A model generated the notes under the pieces. The model did no database searches. It saw nothing but the letters and a program-made list of their open reading frames with translations, and was not told the DNA's origin. From the NCBI RefSeq assembly GCF_002165135.1, contig NZ_NFZQ01000014.1:62001-126000 (forward strand): DNA of 64,000 nt, written 5' to 3'. The stretch comes from Pseudomonas sp. SID14000. Its GTDB lineage: Bacteria; Pseudomonadota; Gammaproteobacteria; Pseudomonadales; Pseudomonadaceae. The position numbers were made by a program, and so were the translations under genes. Shown in pieces: positions 61,671 through 64,000 of the stretch; the stretch's first letter is position 1, and every line of letters begins with the position of its first letter.

Positions 61671-62105
61671 ATGAAGTGTGTGTCCAAAACCCTGCCGACA
61701 CTGCTGGCTGCAATCGCCCTGAATGCATGCGCACAAACGCCCGCCCCGAATACGGGGCCTGAAGTTACCCTTGCCGGGCACAAGCTTGCACTTGTGAACC
61801 ACGAAGGGCGTTGCGCACTGCGCGGCTCCGATGCATCACTGCTACAGCTCGACATGCCCTGGCCCTGCCAATTCAGCCCGGAACGGGATGAAGGCAAGCC
61901 TCGCGTAGAACAGTTCAATGGTGTGCAGATCATCATTGTCAGCCATGTGCAGCCAGCCCCGTCGCTGCCCGGACATTGCGATAGCCAGTACCAGGCTGTT
62001 CGCCTGATGGGCAACCGCCTCGAGCCTTCCATCCTGGCACGTGGCGCCAGTTGCTCGAGCGGCCCAATGGACCAGAAGAACTTCGTAGGGCTGTTCGAGT
62101 GGTAA
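61671..62105 (+). CDS. Small putative lipoprotein
   Basis: 144 residues: signal MKCVSKTLPTLLAAIALNAC with lipobox ALNAC, mature part with four more Cys (GRCALRG, WPCQFSP, GHCDSQ, ASCSSG) that may form disulfides. No family recognised. GGGGAA lies before the ATG at 61671. Divergent from the membrane-protein operon. Confidence 0.7.
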   Translation: MKCVSKTLPTLLAAIALNACAQTPAPNTGPEVTLAGHKLALVNHEGRCALRGSDASLLQLDMPWPCQFSPERDEGKPRVEQFNGVQIIIVSHVQPAPSLPGHCDSQYQAVRLMGNRLEPSILARGASCSSGPMDQKNFVGLFEW

Positions 62106-62169
62106 CCGAAATCACTGGTTATCCGTCGCTACGCCAGGTCGTTCGCAAACGGAAAGGGTGTTACCAGCC

Positions 62170-62832
62170 ATGAAGAAAATCCTCTTGTCCCGACAAGATC
62201 GCGGCTTCGGCCAGATCGGTGGCGCGGCTTTGCTCAAGGACCTCTCCTTGTGGCCGACAAACCCGGAAACCGGCATGTTGATGACGCCCATCCTGACCTT
62301 GAGTGAGCGTTTCCAACCGGCCATGTTCGTCCCACCCGGCATGGCCATCACGGTTTTCCTCGCCGTCGAGCAATATCAGGATGGCAGTTTCAGCCGCCCT
62401 CTCCAGCGTCGCTATACGGTCGATCAACAGGCCGAACTGCTGAACGTCCTCAGTAGCGGCTTTGCCCGGGTCATCCTGCATGAGCTCGCCAGCCAGCCAC
62501 TGGAGTCCAGCAACCCGCCCTTGCTGCTGGAGCGAGCGTTCATAGATTTCGAAGAAATGACCGACGAGGAGCATGACGAGGAGCATGAGGACGAGGACAG
62601 CGGGATCGGCCTGAGCAAACCCAGCGGCCGGCCCTGCTGGCTGCAGGACCCGATCTATGAACCACCGCGCTACATGTTCATGATGCAGTTGGTGGACGCC
62701 GACGTGGCCGAAGCCAGCCCGCAGCATGGAGGGCTGTTCGGCGAAGGCATCGGCTATCTGTTCGTGGACATGCAGGCGCGCCGTGGCAAGGAAGGCGACG
62801 ACGCCGGTTTCTTCTTCATTCAGTTCACCTGA
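62170..62832 (+). CDS. Uncharacterised soluble protein, DUF1963-like
   Basis: 220 residues, no signal peptide, with an acidic stretch EEMTDEEHDEEHEDEDSG about residues 128-145. The C-terminal GEGIGYLFVDMQARRG ... AGFFFIQFT resembles the DUF1963/YwqG fold, a weak impression. The ATG at 62170 (MKKILLSRQDRGFG) has AAAGGGTG 11 bases before. Followed 55 bp later by another orphan gene on the same strand. Confidence 0.6.
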   Translation: MKKILLSRQDRGFGQIGGAALLKDLSLWPTNPETGMLMTPILTLSERFQPAMFVPPGMAITVFLAVEQYQDGSFSRPLQRRYTVDQQAELLNVLSSGFARVILHELASQPLESSNPPLLLERAFIDFEEMTDEEHDEEHEDEDSGIGLSKPSGRPCWLQDPIYEPPRYMFMMQLVDADVAEASPQHGGLFGEGIGYLFVDMQARRGKEGDDAGFFFIQFT

Positions 62833-62887
62833 ATGGGCTGCCGACTCCAGACGACCACCCAGAGCGGCAAGGGCTGATGAGGTTCAG

Positions 62888-63478
62888 GTGAACATCTACC
62901 ATTTCGACAACGCGCCGTCCCCTTGGGGAGACTGGGGTGCGGCACTGCTCCAGGGCATGATTGCCTGGGACGAAGATACCGATGTGGACAGCATCAGGCG
63001 CGTCGGTCCGTACACCCCGCCTGCGTATATCCGCTCAGGTTCGCTGGTGCTCACCCAGCCGGTCAAGGAAGCCTTGGAAAAAAGCGGCCTGAAAGGCATC
63101 AGCCGGTATGAGCACCTGGAAAAAACCCACATCGTGCACCTTGACTGGCTGCACTGGGATACCAGCAAGCCCATCACCGATTACCTCGAGCTTAACGGTG
63201 GGCCGACCTCGATCATCGACTCCCTGCCACATGAACCTGCGCTTGCCGCACGCATGCCGGAGTATTGGCAGGCATTCGTCGTGGGCAAGCTCAACCTGCT
63301 CAAGGACCCACGCCACGAACCTGCTGACCTCGGCCAGTATCTCCAGGTGGTCAAGGCCGACGAGCACGCCGACTTCTTCAAAGGGGATGTCTATCGCGGG
63401 TACTTCCTGAGCGAACGGGCCAAAGAGTGGCTGGAACAGCAGTGCCCAGGTTGCTTTACATTCACCCTGCTCGGTTGA
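62888..63478 (+). CDS. Uncharacterised soluble protein
   Basis: 196 residues from a GTG at 62888 that has GAGG five to seven bases upstream (start MNIYHFDNAPSPWGDWGAAL). No signal or membrane helix. Trp- and His-rich (HIVHLDWLHWDTSKPITDYL, PEYWQAFVVGKLNLL), ends CPGCFTFTLLG. The frame is open to 62726 but that is shadow of the previous gene. Family unknown; probably co-transcribed with the preceding gene. Confidence 0.6.
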   Translation: MNIYHFDNAPSPWGDWGAALLQGMIAWDEDTDVDSIRRVGPYTPPAYIRSGSLVLTQPVKEALEKSGLKGISRYEHLEKTHIVHLDWLHWDTSKPITDYLELNGGPTSIIDSLPHEPALAARMPEYWQAFVVGKLNLLKDPRHEPADLGQYLQVVKADEHADFFKGDVYRGYFLSERAKEWLEQQCPGCFTFTLLG

Positions 63479-63479
63479 A

Positions 63480-64000
63480 TCAGTCCAGCTGCCGGGCCCT
63501 CAGCGCCTGCGCCAGCATGTCAATGAAGGCGCGGACCTTGGCCGAACCGTACTTGCTCTCCCGGTGCAGTATATGGATTGGCCACGGCGCCTCTTCGTAT
63601 TCGGCAAGGATCACCTGCAACTGCCCACTGGCCACTTCATCCGCGACCTGATACGACAGCAGGCGGGCAATGCCCAACCCGCCACAGGCAGCAGCGATCG
63701 CCCCGTCATTGCTGGTCACCGTCAGACGGGGCTTCATGCGCACCAGGGTTGGCTCATCGGTCACCCCGAAGCGCCAGCCGGCCCGCGGCGACAGATTGGT
63801 CGTGCCGATCACCGCATGCTCCGCCAGATCAGACGGGTGCTTCGGCACGCCATGGCGCGCCAGGTAGTCGGGTGATGCACACAACATGCGCCGCACCCTG
63901 CCCACCCGCAGCGCTTTCAGGCCAGAGTCGGGCAAGGGGCCAATGCGTACGGCCACGTCCATGCCCTCCTCGACCATGTTCACTATGCGGTCGAGGAAGT
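63480..64000 (-). CDS. LysR-family transcriptional regulator, 5' truncated by window end
   Basis: The visible 170 or so residues are the C-terminal effector-binding domain: MVEEGMDVAVRIGPLPDSGL, VGRVRRMLCASPDYLARHG, then GGLGIARLLSYQVADEVASG. The helix-turn-helix part lies beyond position 64000. The pattern DVAVRIG... and CASPDYLARHG is typical of LysR proteins of the AphB/DsdC-like group. Its stop is one base from the opposite-strand orphan gene's stop. Confidence 0.9.
   Translation of the reverse strand, partial: FLDRIVNMVEEGMDVAVRIGPLPDSGLKALRVGRVRRMLCASPDYLARHGVPKHPSDLAEHAVIGTTNLSPRAGWRFGVTDEPTLVRMKPRLTVTSNDGAIAAACGGLGIARLLSYQVADEVASGQLQVILAEYEEAPWPIHILHRESKYGSAKVRAFIDMLAQALRARQLD

Overview
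The window is high-GC chromosomal DNA from a Pseudomonas of the P. putida group. The evidence is the gene order (tol-pal, ruvCAB, aspS, dps, oprD, proS, dinB, mprF, kup, rimO, dctA, phoQ-phoP-oprH, nrdAB), the strong third-position G/C codon use, and many palindromic REP elements of the kind known from P. putida intergenic regions. Nearly everything is core chromosome. No prophage, insertion sequence, CRISPR array or integrase is visible. The least familiar parts are about 39.3-43.5 kb and 59.9-63.5 kb.

Layout. 1-8.1 kb: end of an M48 protease/TPR protein, nadA, a YdgA-like envelope protein, then an APC-family permease followed by a double-CACHE chemoreceptor (the polyamine receptor McpU by position and resemblance). 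8.3-10.8 kb: cation-efflux protein, tRNA-Lys, and the 7-deazaguanine genes queE and queC. 10.9-16.4 kb: the ybgC-tolQRAB-pal-cpoB operon (minus strand). 16.5-24.7 kb: ruvCAB, yebC, aspS, a FmdB zinc ribbon, a ribbon-helix-helix protein, dps, a membrane-anchored cold-shock protein, slyX and a HIT protein. 25.4-30.8 kb: oprD porin, proS, a lipoprotein, and dinB behind a perfect LexA box. 31 kb: two identical initiator tRNA genes, each with its own promoter and terminator. 31.5-39.3 kb: mprF with its acvB/virJ-type hydrolase, kup and rimO. 39.3-43.7 kb: an outer-membrane-type protein, a DUF6502-DUF5666 pair with a Val-Glu-Lys repeat tail, and a secreted Gly/His repeat protein. 43.7-46.2 kb: GNAT acetyltransferase, an S4/pseudouridine-synthase-like protein with an altered active site, YehS and TrmO. 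46.2-50.7 kb: dctA with a sigma-54 promoter, and oprH-phoP-phoQ with a four-fold PhoP box. 50.8-54.7 kb: dienelactone hydrolase, phosphopantetheinyl transferase and a RstAB-like two-component pair. 55-59.9 kb: nrdA and nrdB behind a DnaA/NrdR control region. 59.9-64 kb: an interrupted small ORF, small lipoprotein and membrane-protein genes, a pair of uncharacterised soluble proteins, and the end of a LysR regulator.

How it fits together. Much of the window concerns the cell envelope: Tol-Pal, OprD, OprH, MprF, and PhoPQ sensing of Mg2+ and cationic peptides. DNA repair and nucleotide supply form a second theme: RuvABC, DinB, NrdAB. The clearest regulatory sequences read directly are: an 11-bp-period PhoP array before oprH; a GG-N10-GC sigma-54 promoter with two palindromic upstream sites before dctA; a LexA box before dinB; two NrdR boxes 31 bp apart over the nrdA -10; and a well-placed short upstream ORF whose stop overlaps the permease start. 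I found no wholly new multi-gene system. The best candidates for undescribed biology are the permease leader ORF, the degenerate pseudouridine synthase, the repeat-protein cluster at 40.1-43.5 kb and the orphan gene pair at 62.2-63.5 kb. Gene assignments come from reading the proteins and recalling families; no database search was run.
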